DNA of 64,000 bases from Larimichthys crocea (GCF_000972845.2 NC_040016.1:14094701-14158700), one strand, 5' to 3'; positions 47,540 to 60,355 are shown, counted from the stretch's first letter. Notes: generated from the sequence alone by a model not told the origin. Made by a program: numbers and translations.

Positions 47540-50008
47540 AAAAAAAGGTCATTTTCTTTCTCAGTATGTATTACTTGCATGTCAAATGTAATTGAAATTG
47601 TCATCATTATTGCCTTTTATTAGACTGCCACCAGCGTAACAATCAGGTTTTAAGTGATCTTTTGTTGTTTTTCTTTAAAAACTAAACAAGCCTTCCTCAC
47701 TCTGTTTGTCACTTAATGGTTTCTCCTGTGACAAAGCTGTCACTTCTGCTTTCTGCTGACTGAAACTCCTTGACAGTAATTTTACTATAGTGACCTGTTT
47801 TTATGATTCAGTCAAATTTGGAGAAGTGCAGTCGGGTCATGCGACTAACCACAAACCGTATGACATCTGTCTTTCAAACTTCCTTTTTTTTGATTGTGGT
47901 CAAAGATAAAGTATACTCAATGTTTCATTTCATGTAAGTATCGCTGTTACAGCTCTCGGAATGACTTTCAGTCACATCTAGGCTGGCTTATTTATTTTAC
48001 CAGCTGACATGAGAGAAATCACATGCCAGGTAATGAAATGGGGGTAATGCCTTCACATGTCTTTGTAATTTGCAAAAGTTAATTGTAAGGAATGTGCGTG
48101 TTTCTTCATCGACCAGCGTATGTGTACTTCATTGTAGGCTTGCCTTTTGTCTGAAATCTGTATTATAAATGTGTTCTGTCTGTGATTTCAGTCCTTTGGC
48201 CAGTGTTGATTCCCAAGGTGACTTTAGTTGGAGTCTTTATATTGTGTGTGTGGCGGATTATAGCCATGTTTGCTCACTATGAAAGATATACCAGCAGAGA
48301 TTTATTCTTGTTCATCTGTGTTCTTGTCCAAGAATAATGGTCAGTGATGCTACTTTGATAATTATGTATGCTTTTATTTTGTTAAAAACCACCACTTATT
48401 CTGCAGAGTTCAAAAAATCATATTTTTTGTTTTTCCCCAACTTTGGTTTTGAATTTCAGAATAGAACGTGCACTGTGTCTGTCTGCACCCACAACTTAGA
48501 GGCAAATCAATTGACAAAGAAAGTAACTCATAAATTATGAAATAACGGATAAAGAGAGCTCATGATCACATACGATCAAGGCCTTGAATGTAGAATTGTA
48601 TTCTTGGTAGTGCCCCCGTTTCAGAGTGCAATACCACTGTCATACATGTGGACAACTGTACATGTGTATTTGTTAAAATGACATTACTTATGATCGAAAA
48701 TTATCGAGAAACAGAAAACTCAGGAAACCATAGAGTTGATGTGCAGCAGCCGGAGGAAAGGAAGAACAAATCTATAAAATATGATCAAGTTCCACAAAAT
48801 AGTGGTGGTGTGTGACTAGTGTTACTACTTCATGTGGGTGATCACCCAGGAGCCACAAAGTTACAGTTTCTGTTTTGTGGTAGAAACGTTAACCAATTTT
48901 GCTATCCTAATACAGGAAAAATACATTTGTAAGGCATAAATTAATTTCAGGCATTTCATTAACACTTATTTCAAAATACACAGGTGATACAGTTAAAAAA
49001 AAGTGTATGGTATGAGAATGAGTGGGGCTAACCGTAGCCTTGCCTTAAAGTTGAATCTACCTAAAGTTGCTGACTTTGAGGAAGGTCATGTCCCCTATAG
49101 GTTCTAGGGAAGGGTTTCAGTTGTGGCTGCTTGGGCTGCTCTGTTCTTGACTGGGAAATATCTATGATGAAACAAGAGGCAAAATCAGTTATTCTGACAT
49201 TAAAATAATATAATAATAATAGTAATAATAATACTTAGCCCCTCCCATAGTAATTATCAATTATAGCTATAATAATAGCCTATAGGCATTTTTTTATTCA
49301 GACTAATCAAACTGAACTACCAATAAACATGAATCAAAGCTTAAGTGATTATGTCATGATTTGTAATTAATGGAAACACACTATAAACATCCATTCTTCA
49401 GATGACGTTACTATCTGGCCTAGCCATCAAATTCATTATTAGGCCACACAGTCATAAATTCACCTGTTGGTTTCGCCCCTGGTCTGCTGTTTGCTGAGGC
49501 TCTTGATGCTGGCTGTGCCTGTGTAACCTCATGCTCTGTCTGTTCTCTCCTCTCCTCCATCCTCCTCTTTCTCCTCCTCACTAAGCTTTCGCCTCACTTT
49601 CTTCTTAAAATAAGAAGATATTTTAGTGGACTTTCTCTTCATTGTCTGCAAATTGACATAACATATACAAGCAGCAGGTAACGTTAGCTATGTAACCCCG
49701 TTCCAAATGGCAAAAAATAAGGTTTCTGTAACAGGTGCTGTAACCATGTGCACCATGTGGCATTTAAAAAGCACATGTCACGACACATACTCCCCCCTCT
49801 TCTTTTACTAAAGAAATGTATGACTTACTCACTCACTAGTAGTCTTCTCTGTCTTCTCTCGTCACTCCTTTTGAAATCGGGGACCGGTCACGCGCTGTCG
49901 CACCTGGCTGTGCATTTAGCCCAAATGATTTGGGATGAAACACATAACTGACGATAGAATCCATGTGACTGGTGAGGTGGGTGGCCAGCAAATTTGTAGG
50001 GGGGGCCG
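47540..50008 (+). repeat. Tandem duplication, copy 2 (many small deletions)
   Basis: Co-linear with 44368-47539 but lacking the solo LTR. Differences are mostly one- to three-base deletions in copy 2, often in short homopolymers, for example tgtttcatctgtgtttcttg against tgttcatctgtgttcttg. It ends 260 bases before the N gap. The deletion bias looks like uncorrected long-read sequence; real divergence is the alternative. Confidence 0.88.
49460..49642 (-). pseudogene. hAT-type transposase N-terminal remnant, copy 2
   Basis: Copy 2 of the same remnant keeps the ATG (49642-49640) and an uninterrupted MKRKSTKISSYFKKKVRR start. It then meets a frameshifted stop within about 40 codons. It shows what copy 1 looked like before the LTR inserted, although its own indels may be sequencing errors. 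Confidence 0.6.
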
Positions 50009-50154
50009 TGGCCGTGACCCCCTGGTGGGGCCACTGTGGCCACCCCCTGGTGGCGCCACTGCACATCAAACGCCACCAGGGAGCCTCACATATACTTTTC
50101 CTGCCAGGTAACACATTCTTTGATCCACTAGAGCTCCCTCTAGGGAAATACCAA

Positions 50155-50156
<2 letters not shown>

Positions 50157-50192
<36 letters not shown>

Positions 50193-50300
50193 TATATTAT
50201 ATATATATATAATATTATATATAATATAATATATATATATATATATATATAATAAAAATAAATTAATGNNNNNNNNNNATATATATATAAAATAAATAAA
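50157..50300. repeat. (TA)n tract with assembly gap (N at 50269-50278)
   Basis: Long TA dinucleotide runs flank ten N bases, so true length and content here are unknown. Any ORF reading through this region is not meaningful. Confidence 0.95.
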
Positions 50301-50452
50301 TAAAGACTGGAAAACTGGAAAACGTGACACAGTCTGGATGAGTGGGCCGGGTCATTGTACTGTGCAGGTTGAATCTGATGAAGAGATCAGTAGCAGGCAT
50401 GTCAGCTGATTACCAGAAGAGAGAGGGATCAGGAAGCCACACCCAGTAGCAC

Positions 50453-50500
50453 ACACACTCACACACACACTCACACACACACTCACACACACACGCACAC
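50453..50500. repeat. (ACACACTC)n-type minisatellite
   Basis: CACACACA blocks separated by CTC recur at 10-base spacing. The following 50510-51000 has no gene I recognise and probably holds the promoter of the shisa5-like gene. Confidence 0.75.
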
Positions 50501-51014
50501 AATGACACAGACAGATCAAAACCGACAGGGAAACACAAGAAAGACGATGAAGGTTGATAAAGGGGGGAAATTATAAGTGATGAAGTGTTAAGGTTCAAAG
50601 GAGTGTGTGGGAGGAGGCAGATAAAGTTCTGGTTCAAAGCCAGTTTGGGTGGAGCTGAATGTATTGCACTCATGTACTTTATTGTTTAACTGGAAACGAA
50701 ACTGAAATCTAGCAATGCTAGACTTGCCTGTAGCCTGTGTTTCTATAAAAACTCTTTTCCTTTTCTAGGGATTCCTTCATTATTGGTGAATGTCGTCTAG
50801 GGCCAGCACACGTATGAAAAAAGAGGAATTATGAATTAGTTTTTTATTTGGTTGGGTTTCTATCTTTCAGAAATCATCCTGTGGCAAGTCTTTCACGTGA
50901 AGCATGGAATGTTGTTGGGCTACCTGCTCTAGGGTGGGACAGACAGACAGGTTGAAACAGTTGTCTCACTACATAGTCAGACTTATTTCCTCATTACAGT
51001 AAATCACAGCAGTT

Positions 51015-53165
51015 ATGGTGTCAAGTGTCTTGTCCAGTCTTGTGTGCGTTTTCTGTGTGATCCTGCTTCCAGCTGTAAAAGGTGAGTTTTAGTGGTTTTT
51101 TTTCTAGTTTTGGTTTCCTTCTCAGTGTGGCCATCAGCAGTGCCACTTTTGAGCTTGTACGCGCATGTTTTTACCAAAGGTTTTCTAGGTTCACTGTTAA
51201 TCTTATCAGCTTATGTTATACTGTAACTCCTCACCCTCACTAGTCTTCACCATGGCCTGTGTTTTATTTATTACAGGTGATTATTGTAACAGCTACTGGG
51301 ACAAGCAAGGTCAATACCATGAAGATCAACAATGTTTTATCAGTTCGTTCTGCTGTGGAGACTGCTACAATAAGTACTGCTGCTCTGAAAAGAAGCACCG
51401 TCTAACTGAAGAAAAACAAGCCAGATGTACTGAAGGGTGTGTTCCTGTTTGAAACCTGCTTCACTATGATACAAAAATAACAAAAAAACAGTCACAGGAT
51501 ATGAAACAATCAGTATTTTTTAAGAAATGTAATTGTTTTAATCATTATATTTAGGTACAGCAGTGCGAGAAAAAAGATTCCCATGATTCTCGGAAGCGTC
51601 TTAGGATCTATTGTTCCCATCATCTTCTGTGTGTGTCTCATCATCTGCTGCGTGGCTCCCTGCTGCTTTTGCTACAAGAAGTGTCGAAAAGGACAAAGGC
51701 AAAGTAGGATACAGTTTAGGTTACACTTTGTGTACAGTGTTTTTTTTTAAATGTATTTTATTTGCAAGCGATTACATTTACAGTTAAAGGAAAAGTTCAA
51801 CATTTTTGGGGGAATATCCTTATTTGCTTATCTGAATTTGATGGTATACTAAGCTAAACATGAAGTTAATTCGACTGGAACCATGAGAATGTCCAAATGA
51901 AACAAAATCCACCTGCACCCCTGAACCTCATTAATTAACACATTTTGTTTGTTAATTCAAAATGGCCGGTTTATGATGGATAGTTGTTGGTCAGGACCAG
52001 TTGCCAGACAACCAGCGGGTTGTAACTCTCTAGGATCTCTCCCTGTTACCTGGCAACATGGTCCTGACCAACAACTATCCGACACATAACCTCCTGTAAA
52101 ACAGCGATTTGTTACTAGAGGTGGATCTTGTTATCTTTGGATAAGGCCAGGCAAAACTCAGTAAGAAAGTGAACAGCGTATAGTGTATATTTTTCTAAAT
52201 GTCAAACATTTCCTTTAAACACAAAACAGATCTTTTGTGTCACAATAGTATTGCTGTATCAGTGAATGACATTTTACCAAATTTGCAAGTATTGGTGCTT
52301 TATTATCAAACCAAACTCTATTATAGCTGTGAGAAACGGCGTCACTGTAGTCAACGCACCCCAGCAGCTACCTTCCCCCTCTGGATATCAGCCTGCCCAT
52401 CCAGGTTACCAGCCTGTACCTGTCCATCCTGGATATGGAGGACTGCCCAACCCTACAGCACCACCACCCTCATACATGGAAGCCAGTGAGTTTTTTTTAA
52501 AGACATTTATAAATTTAATAATTCTGCCAAGCTGACATTTTTTAGACTGGAAGGAGGATCCAGATGTAGCAGTTGTGTTGGCCAAGCAGCTGTCCAAAAC
52601 AGATGCTCTGTATGTTTGTACTGTTGTTTATTATATTTCTACCATATATTTAAAGGGTTTTCATCTGATTTCTATTAGCATGACTCATTTTGACCCATTT
52701 TAAATAAGACTTTTCATAGTTTATCATTTTGAGCCAACAAAACCAAAAAGAGTTTGTACACCTAAACTTTGTGACTTTTTCCATTAGCACACACATTGGC
52801 ACTGTAGAATATGAAAATAGAGAGTAATGTCTGCTAAGACCTGCCCTGCCCAGATATTACAGGAAATTATTTATACTTAAAAAAATGTATTTTATGTATT
52901 TGATGTATTTTAAAGATTTACATCAATAAAAATAATAATTAATATTATTATTATTATAGGCCAATAGCTTATTTCACAAAAGTTACAACATTCTTCAGTA
53001 AGAACAAACCAAATCTTTGTTTTTGTGTTTTCAGCCAATCCAGCTTACTCTCCAGTTGCATTCAATCAAGGACAGCCGATGTACCCCATGCCCAGCCAGC
53101 CGTATGCACCGCCAAATGAATTTGTACAGCTACCCTACAACCCTGCTTATGGCCCCAACCCATAA
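51015..53165 (+). CDS. Shisa-5-like protein, tandem paralogue of shisa5, complete, 5 exons
   Basis: Exons 51015-51081, 51277-51436, 51555-51703, 52327-52485 and 53035-53165 give 221 residues with GT-AG borders. Intron phases (1, 2, 1, 1) and first-exon coding length (67 nt) equal those of shisa5 upstream, so the two arose by tandem duplication. Order: signal peptide; shisa cysteine domain with [20 protein letters not shown]; transmembrane segment starting near [20 protein letters not shown] and ending in a cysteine-rich [10 protein letters not shown] border; then a shorter Pro/Tyr tail with PPSY (PPxY). The tail opens VTVVNAPQQ, like VVTNAPQQ of shisa5. Candidate poly(A) signals are at 53360 and 53972. 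It probably shares the ER or endosomal adaptor role of SHISA5, but sequence outside the conserved blocks has diverged strongly, so function is inferred from family only. Confidence 0.9.
51785..52217. mobile_element. Fold-back MITE in intron 3 of the shisa5-like gene
   Basis: The left end TTAAAGGAAAAGTTCAACAT and the reverse complement of the right end, TTAAAGGAAATGTTTGACAT, are terminal inverted repeats with TTAA at the outer edge. The centre forms a long hairpin: 51978-52007 pairs with 52050-52080 with one extra base, around a 42-base loop. The family is common in fish. No coding capacity. Confidence 0.75.
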
Positions 53166-53399
53166 ATGGTTTGCTGTTGCATGTTTTAAAACCCACCATT
53201 CTCATGTAAAACAGTGGAAGGATGATAAATTTCAAGTCACATATCTTAAATCTACATTTTCTATATTTAAACTAAAACTAGCAATTGCTTTATCTCGCTG
53301 CCACTGGTTTTTACGGGTCATGAAAAGTGTTGAATGTTGAAAAATACTGAATTTCAGGAAATAAATACTAAACCATACATTTCAAGTCAGAAGAATGAA

Positions 53400-55227
53400 A
53401 AAACAAACAAACAAAAAAACCACAAGCACAACAGATATTTAGTCTTATTAGTCTATTTAGTTTAGTATTTTAGTGAATCTGTATTTATTAACGATTCAGA
53501 TCCATCCAGATATTATTTACTAACATTGCTGCACTCTTTATTGGTTTATCCTTAAGTTTGAGATTTCCCTCCACCTTAAAAAAGGCACCTAAACTGTGGT
53601 GTCATCAGAACAGCTGCAATTATGATAAAATACAATTTCAATTAACCCCAAGTGCCACTAGAGGTCGCCTCTGTGTCACTTTTATTTTGTATAGAAAGGG
53701 CAAGCACTGGGATAAGGTAGGCTGCATGCTGATGCTACCAAGTCTTGTTATCAAGTACATTGTTTTACATGCAAGACAATAAGCGTACGCCTGTGTTTTG
53801 TTTCATTGTGATTAAATATAGTGGCTGAGGTCAAGGATTGAAATCATCATCAGGTTTTTAATCTCATGATGTGGTTGGTTTTTCATTTGTTGGGATGCTT
53901 GAAGAGGTGCACTGGCTGCAAATTCTGTTGAATATAATACATGGTCACCCTCTGTTGCCTTTAATTACTGTAATAAAACTATTTTCTCAAAAACGATTTG
54001 CACTGAGTGAATTACAGTACGCTACATAGATCTGTTAACACTAAGTACATTTAATTTCCTATTAAAACTTATTTTTCATCCTGTTATAACTCCTCTGTCA
54101 ACTTATGGATGAGGTACAAAATGATTCTATCATAATTATTACAGTGGCATGTTTGACAATCTTTGGTTTCATCAGCAATTTATAAAAGCTTCCAAATCCA
54201 TCGAAGAAGATCAACATCCTTCTTGAATTGAATTCGAATTTTATTTTATTGGGCTTTGACAGTTGGGACTTTGTAGTTGGAAAAGATATAGAAATACAAC
54301 TAAGCTGTCGTCGACTGAAAAGTTGTTTGTTGCAGCAGTTTTTCTTTTAATGCAGTGACGATGATGATTGCATGAAGAGGTTTTAAAACACATCATCTTA
54401 TGGAGCTTTGCACAAATTTGTACAACAGTGCATTAAAAACAATGGACACTAGCTTCCTTCTTAACAATGAAATCAGTGTTTGTTGTAAAAAAAAAAACCC
54501 TAATGTTGTAACTGAATGTTATTATCTACAGTGAGACAAAACCACTGTGCTCAGTTCAGCCTCTTCCTGTGGGATCATGTTCAGTTAAATAGTCAGAGTG
54601 GGTGTGCTTGCATTTAATCCCATAATAACCATGCACCACTCCCTCTCATAGCAGTCCGCACTGTCCATTAATCAATACAGTAATAGTGCTGACTGCAGCT
54701 ATCGCAGTCATCGCAGTGACGGTGGGCTATAAGCGGAAAAGTGACTCTCTCTGCATGAACTGCTCCCTGCTTGCTGTCTAAAATAAGATCTCTCCTTGAA
54801 GTGTGGCTCAGACTGCTAATGAGCACTTGTGTAGGGATGCCAGCGTTGTGGACACTGTGGCAGGTAATCTTTATAGCCAGACAACATTACTGTTCTCTTC
54901 CTTTAAGTCTATTTTTCTTTCCCTCTCTTTGCCTTCTTTCTATCCATCCCTCTTACTGTGCTTTGTTCAGTCTTTCTGAAGGCATTTTGTCTGGCCTCCT
55001 GCCCATGCTGCCATTACGATGCTTTCAGCATTTTCTTGTCATCCCACACCATTCCTTTCCTCTTCTTCCTTTTCTTCTCCTCTGTGGAATCTCTCAAGTA
55101 TTTATATCTCGAATCCTAGCTTCCTGGCACATGGATAACGGACAGAGGTCATACTATGTTACTGGATATCAGAACTAAGCCTTTTGATCAGGTTTTAGAT
55201 AGTTATTCAGGACTCTGAGCTAGTGAG

Positions 55228-55274
<47 letters not shown>

Positions 55275-57453
55275 AGCAACTGCTGACAAAAGCACAAACT
55301 CCCCAATGCGTGTGCTCTCGCTCTGGCCAAGATGGTCCAAAGAGATACACATCTCCCACATACTTGGAAAAACAAACAGACTTGCCAGTGTTATTTATGT
55401 TCTGATATTTTTAAATCTGTTCCATCACCAAGGACAAATGATAAAAAATTTCCAACATCATTTATATTTTGCTCGATAAACAATTGACTTTTGTTTTTAC
55501 AGTATTAACCATGCTATGGGAAAAAAACGTTCACTGACCCATGAACGAATTCTAATAGTTTTGGTGGTCCAATGACTCATCGAGTGCCATAAATCGGAGT
55601 TTGTCCAAGACTTTGGTTTAGGAAAAAGATACTTAGATAAATACATCAGAAAATTAACGATGCTGTGCTTTGTGTTTAGTGCTAATCAATGATAGGACAA
55701 AGAATGGACAAAGCTTGAATTACGTTGGATGTACTACTGTCAGTTTGACGCAATACAATTCAGCAATACCACAAACTGCAGCCTTGAAAATAACAAGTTT
55801 TGTCAATTAGATTGCGTTAGTTTTGGTGCTCACTGCTCATGAAAGACATGAATCCATGACTTTTCCCAGTCATACTGTTCACATCACATCCACCCATTAC
55901 TATTGAGGGTTACTGCTTATGCTGCCTGTTGCAGTTGCTCAAAACATACTGTAGGTAGCATGTATGAGCGGGAATCATTGTTTAGAACAAGGATGTCAAT
56001 GAGTCACTTGAGTTGAGTCCAGCACTTTGTCGAGAACCTGCTACACACACTCACACTGAATGATCAATTCACTTGAACTGGGAGAAGGACAGAATAACCA
56101 ATAGCTTTTTTTAATGCAAACCTATACATGATGACTGATAACACATTTGATAATAAGTTCTTTGAGGCAAACTCGAAGGAATCGATTAGGATAAGAGAAT
56201 CGGTCAAGAGAAAAGAATTGAGTGTTTTGTTAGTAAAATATAATGACATCAGGGGGCAGAGAGCGTTTGAAATGAGAGGCTGGTTCATATGAGGGGAATC
56301 TTTACACTAATCTGAGGTCAGTTTTAATCCTCATTAACGTGCATTATAGAGTTTTTGCCACTTTGTCAACGCTCAAAGCTAACTTAACTTAACCTATTAA
56401 ATGCTACATCCATGTTATAGATATAGTTGGCAAACACAGATACTACAAGACAAAAAAGAATGAAAAACTTAGAGCTTTTGGCGTAAATAATGAGAAATTG
56501 TCTTTTTTCCTGTTTCAAAATTCATAACTTCATAAACTCTCTGGACTCCAAACCAAAAACTGAACATTACAACCTAAACTAAAGGAAAATGGCAACATCT
56601 CTTCTGTATCTACTGCATGAGTTGGGTAAGTTCAAAAATAAATAAAATAATCCTGCACTTGATTGGAAATACACGAATATGCACTTATATCCACCCATCC
56701 TAATTGGTAGGGTGAAATACACAAACATAAAACTGAGTAGTTCTCCTTCTCGTGTCGTCGGCGTGCAACTGCTGTGTGTGAGGTTTATTGTGTGGAACAG
56801 TTGAGGTGACACACTGACAGCTGCACACAGATTGACTCAAGAGTAACAGAAATCAGCTGGTTAAAACAGCAGCTGTGGGTGGGACAGCACAAGTGAGGCA
56901 TACTGGAATTACGTTATTTGTTTGTGATACTTGTAGTAAAATGTATGGAAAATGATGTTATGCTTTGCTGGAGTAATGCAATTTTCCTGATTGTGTCTCT
57001 GTGAATGTTATTCTGTCACGTTTCTCCCACTCTCCCTTTCCGGAAGAGCTAAAGGTCTGTAATAAAGTTTCCTGGGTCACTGTGCACATTTCAGACCCTT
57101 TTGTCTCCCTGATTCATTCCAGATCGCTGCCACCAGAAGTGAGACGCCAGGGCTTTCAAGCTCAGGGTGGAAAAAAAACCTTTAGATGTTTCATCTATCT
57201 CGCTTTATAACTTCCAAGATCAGGTTTTTCCCTGTTATGTTCCTCTGATCTACAAGCACCTGTGCCAACGACTGGCCACAGAAGGAGGCAGTTTCGACTG
57301 TGTGAACCGAACAGATAAAACGGTCTGCTGTCTTTTCACCCTCTCTATTCAATAGCCTCCAAGTATCTTAACAACCTTGCCTGGTATTTTGGCAGCAGTC
57401 CCTTGAGTGTTGATGTCAGCTGAGAGAGGGGAGGGAGGGAGGGTGGTGGAGGC

Positions 57454-57499
<46 letters not shown>

Positions 57500-57600
57500 A
57501 GGGGAGGGGGGGAGGAGTGAGCGGGCTATTCAAGGCACTTGTCCTCTGTCTCCCTCTGAGCTTAGGGGAGGGGGGAGGCGCACATGCATTGAAAGAAACA
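53400..57600. repeat. Intergenic DNA with (TG)n, an interspersed repeat and (GA)n
   Basis: Contains (TG)n at 55229-55271 and a (GA)n tract at 57458-57496. A stretch near 55545-55700 with AGACTTTGGTTTAGGAAAAA and TGCTTTGTGTTTAGTGCTAA resembles a common fish repeat. I see no exon with recognisable coding content, including in the 135-codon ORF near 54.8-55.2 kb. Confidence 0.5.
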
Positions 57601-57602
57601 CA

Positions 57603-57609
<7 letters not shown>

Positions 57610-57643
<34 letters not shown>

Positions 57644-57876
57644 TAGTGGCGGACACATTTTCACAGCCTGCTCTTCAGACTGACAGCAGCAAACGGAGTT
57701 GAGAGCCAGCACGATAGAGCAAGGGAGCAAGACAAAAAGGACTGGAAACAAGGGAGGCATCCACAGAGGAGAGAACAGAAAAGGAGACCACAGAGGATTT
57801 GCCTCATTTTTTTTTTATCTTTTAAAAGGAATCTGCCCTGTGCTCTTTTTGAGCTGAACTTGCTCTGCACCTTGCT
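57610..57876 (+). promoter_or_regulatory. Probable itga7 5' UTR and promoter-proximal region
   Basis: A (CA)n tract (about 57612-57638) and the (GA)n tract just upstream precede an A/G-rich leader that reaches the ATG at 57877. No clear TATA box is visible. The transcription start cannot be placed from sequence. Confidence 0.4.
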
Positions 57877-58088
57877 ATGGCAGCCCTGGTGGGACATGGG
57901 AACACTGTCTCATCTTGTTCCTCTCATCCTTGGACTTCCCTCCTTTGGGCTCTTTTGACCCTTCTAAGCCAAGTGTGGGGTTTTAACCTGGATACTACTC
58001 ACACATTACACAAGTTGGGAGACCATGGTACCTTTTTTGGTTTCTCTCTAGCACTTCACCAACAGATTAACCCAGAGCCACAGAGCTG
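57877..58088 (+). CDS. itga7: Integrin alpha-7-like, first coding exon (gene continues off right edge)
   Basis: Laminin-binding integrin alpha chains pair with beta-1 at the plasma membrane of muscle and epithelia. This exon encodes a signal peptide (about 1-35, with a LLWALLTLLSQVWG core). The mature N-terminus starts FNLDTTHTLHKLGD and continues GTFFGFSLALHQQINPEPQSW, which opens the first beta-propeller blade. FNLD and GFS-AL-H are shared by alpha-3, -6 and -7; the ending PEPQSW is closest to my recollection of human ITGA7 (PRPQSW). A GTGAGT donor follows at 58089, leaving phase 2, as expected before LLVGAP. The next exon is not found before 64000, so intron 1 exceeds 5.9 kb. itga6 or itga3 orthology is less likely but not excluded. 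Confidence 0.85.
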
Positions 58089-58974
58089 GTGAGTGGATGA
58101 ATGCGGCACTGAGCGTGCCCTGTGTGTCCTGTATGACTTTTTGTTGCACCTTACATACTCAATATACATGTGTGGTATCTTGTATCTGCACCTGCTCCTT
58201 GAGCAAAATGCTCACTACACTGTGATTTTTCATTTTGATTGCAGTTAAAAGCTGAAATTGATGGCTACCACAGTCAGCATTTCTATGCCGCAGCAGTCCT
58301 CGGATTTGCTAAATCATCGTTACACCCATAACTCTGAACTGTGCGCAGGAGTTTTAGCATGTACAGCATGAGCAGCCTGAACTCTGAGTTAATAGAAGAT
58401 GATTTACAGTAAGTGGAGAGAGGATGAGAGCAGGCTTGCTGAATCAGCTGGCAGGCAGTGATTTCTGAAGAAGGGAAAAAGGATTTTTAAGTGTTTTTTT
58501 TTCCAGAGCTGTTCAGGTCTGATGCTGACTTCACATTAGGGGCAATGGAGTTACTAATGTGCCTTATAGTGTGTAGGTGTGTTCATGGATGTGTGTATGC
58601 CAACAGCTGTTTTGATGTGTCTTTCAGTGTGACTGGAAGACTCATGAGCCCTGTTCCAGCCCTCCAGAAATAATGAATACATTATAACAACAGGTCTGCC
58701 TGTAAATCTTAAATCTTGACTTTTATGAAGAGGCAGCTTTAGTTTTCCTCTCCTGAAGCATCGTGGTTAATATTTCAACAGATGAGGTACCAGAGAGAAC
58801 AGTTTTGTCATATATCCATAGGATTTTAATGAGTTTTTTCCCCCCATGCTCATGTGTCTGTTCTGTATTTTCCACTACAAATTCAGTTTAGTTTCTCTTA
58901 ACGGTGCAGCAAAACAGCAACAGGAGTAAGACATAAACACAACGCACAGAAATGTTATACATGAATATAACCAG

Positions 58975-59095
58975 TGGTGTTCAACCAGCAGTACTACAAC
59001 ACAAAAGTACTCCATTACAAGTCCTGAATTTAAAATCCTACTTCATAGTACTCAAAGTACTTAAAGTAAAAGTACTTCTTGTGTGTGTATTATAG
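58975..59095. mobile_element. Fragment of the AAGTA-rich MITE family
   Basis: AAAGTACTCCATTACAAGTC and ACTTAAAGTAAAAGTACTTC match the widespread fish MITE also present near 31 and 32 kb. It lies in itga7 intron 1. Confidence 0.6.
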
Positions 59096-59964
59096 TATTG
59101 GAGTATTCATGCATATTGTATACTGTAATTAGCATTTTGCTGCTGCAGTTGGTTCACATCGTGCAGTCATCACACTGTAGCCTATATTTTTATATAAAAT
59201 CTTAATCTGCAATATAACTCGTAGGAGAACAAGTAAAAAACGTGCTATATTTCCTGACAAAATGTACATGTACAATGTACATCATTTAAAATGAATTCAT
59301 GTTTGAATGAGGGAATCCATTTACTACAGGTGCCTGTTTTGGAGCTCCATATTTAACTGTTGGCTGCTCAGTTTACTCAGACTGGAGTCATCCTGTCGCC
59401 TGGTAAGACCAGGGGAATGACATCAGCATTTACAGACACATAGACAGTCGGAGCGAGAGTCAGGTCACCTCTCTGAAACCTGCTCACTGTACAGCAGCAT
59501 TCCTGGAACTTATTTTAATAACTGATGATGATCTCAAAGTATTGTATCGCTCACTACTGTGGCCCGTTTCAAACTGCAGCAGAGCGAAAATGCTACACCA
59601 AGTGGAGTTAGTGCCAGGAGAACACAGTCAATAAATGAACCTGATGTGCTGATGTGATGCTCCTACTGGAAGAAGGGATGAATAATGGTGCTGCAATTAC
59701 ATTGTGACATCAGACCCACTGTACGCATAGATGACTTTATAATGATTTCATCCCTGACCCAACGTCTACTGTATAATGACTTGCAGGCTGTAGTAGCTCT
59801 CAGAAACTCTGGGATTATCAGTCGATGATAACTGATTTCTGTGGCTACTTGTGTGCAGCACAAATAAGTTGTGAACAATATCAACATATCATTGGCCTTT
59901 TAAGTTAGGGTTATAGTGAATTATGAACAAACAGCTGCTTATTTTTCAGTTATGGAGCAAAATT

Positions 59965-60355
59965 TATTTGGAGTCATGTTTCTGCTGAATGTTAAGTTCC
60001 CTCTCTTTTAGCTCCGTTTTTGGTCTCCACCAGCTTCTGAGGAAAATATATGTTTCTTTACCCACTTAATGCTCCACTATGTTCACCAGCTAATCGCTAA
60101 CTGTGTCTGAATGCTGTTTGGTGGTGAACAAGTCGGCTTTCAAAGAGTTTTTGCAGAAAGTTGAAGGTCTAAGAGCAGTGAGAGTGAACCAAAACAGTAA
60201 AGATGCAGGCCGGACAGCTAAACAATGAGCTGAAAGTCGCTATAAAGCTCTGTAACGAAGAGGGGAGCTTCACATTCATGTGATAGTTCTCTGTGGGTTC
60301 ATCACAACGAGTGGCCACATTTATATTACCACTTTGTTATCACATTGTCATTTGG
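59965..60355. repeat. Interspersed fish repeat in itga7 intron 1
   Basis: GTTCCCTCTCTTTTAGCTCC, TGCTCCACTATGTTCACCAG and CTCTGTGGGTTCATCACAA are landmarks of a common unclassified teleost repeat. No ORF or clear ends are visible. Confidence 0.55.

Noticed and set aside
49836..50330. 164-codon minus-strand ORF
   Set aside because: It runs through the N gap and a TA repeat, so its translation is not meaningful.
54771..55178. 135-codon plus-strand ORF between the shisa5-like gene and itga7
   Set aside because: Its composition is low-complexity Leu/Phe/Ser from a pyrimidine-rich stretch, with no recognisable domain, no homology I know of and no splice context.
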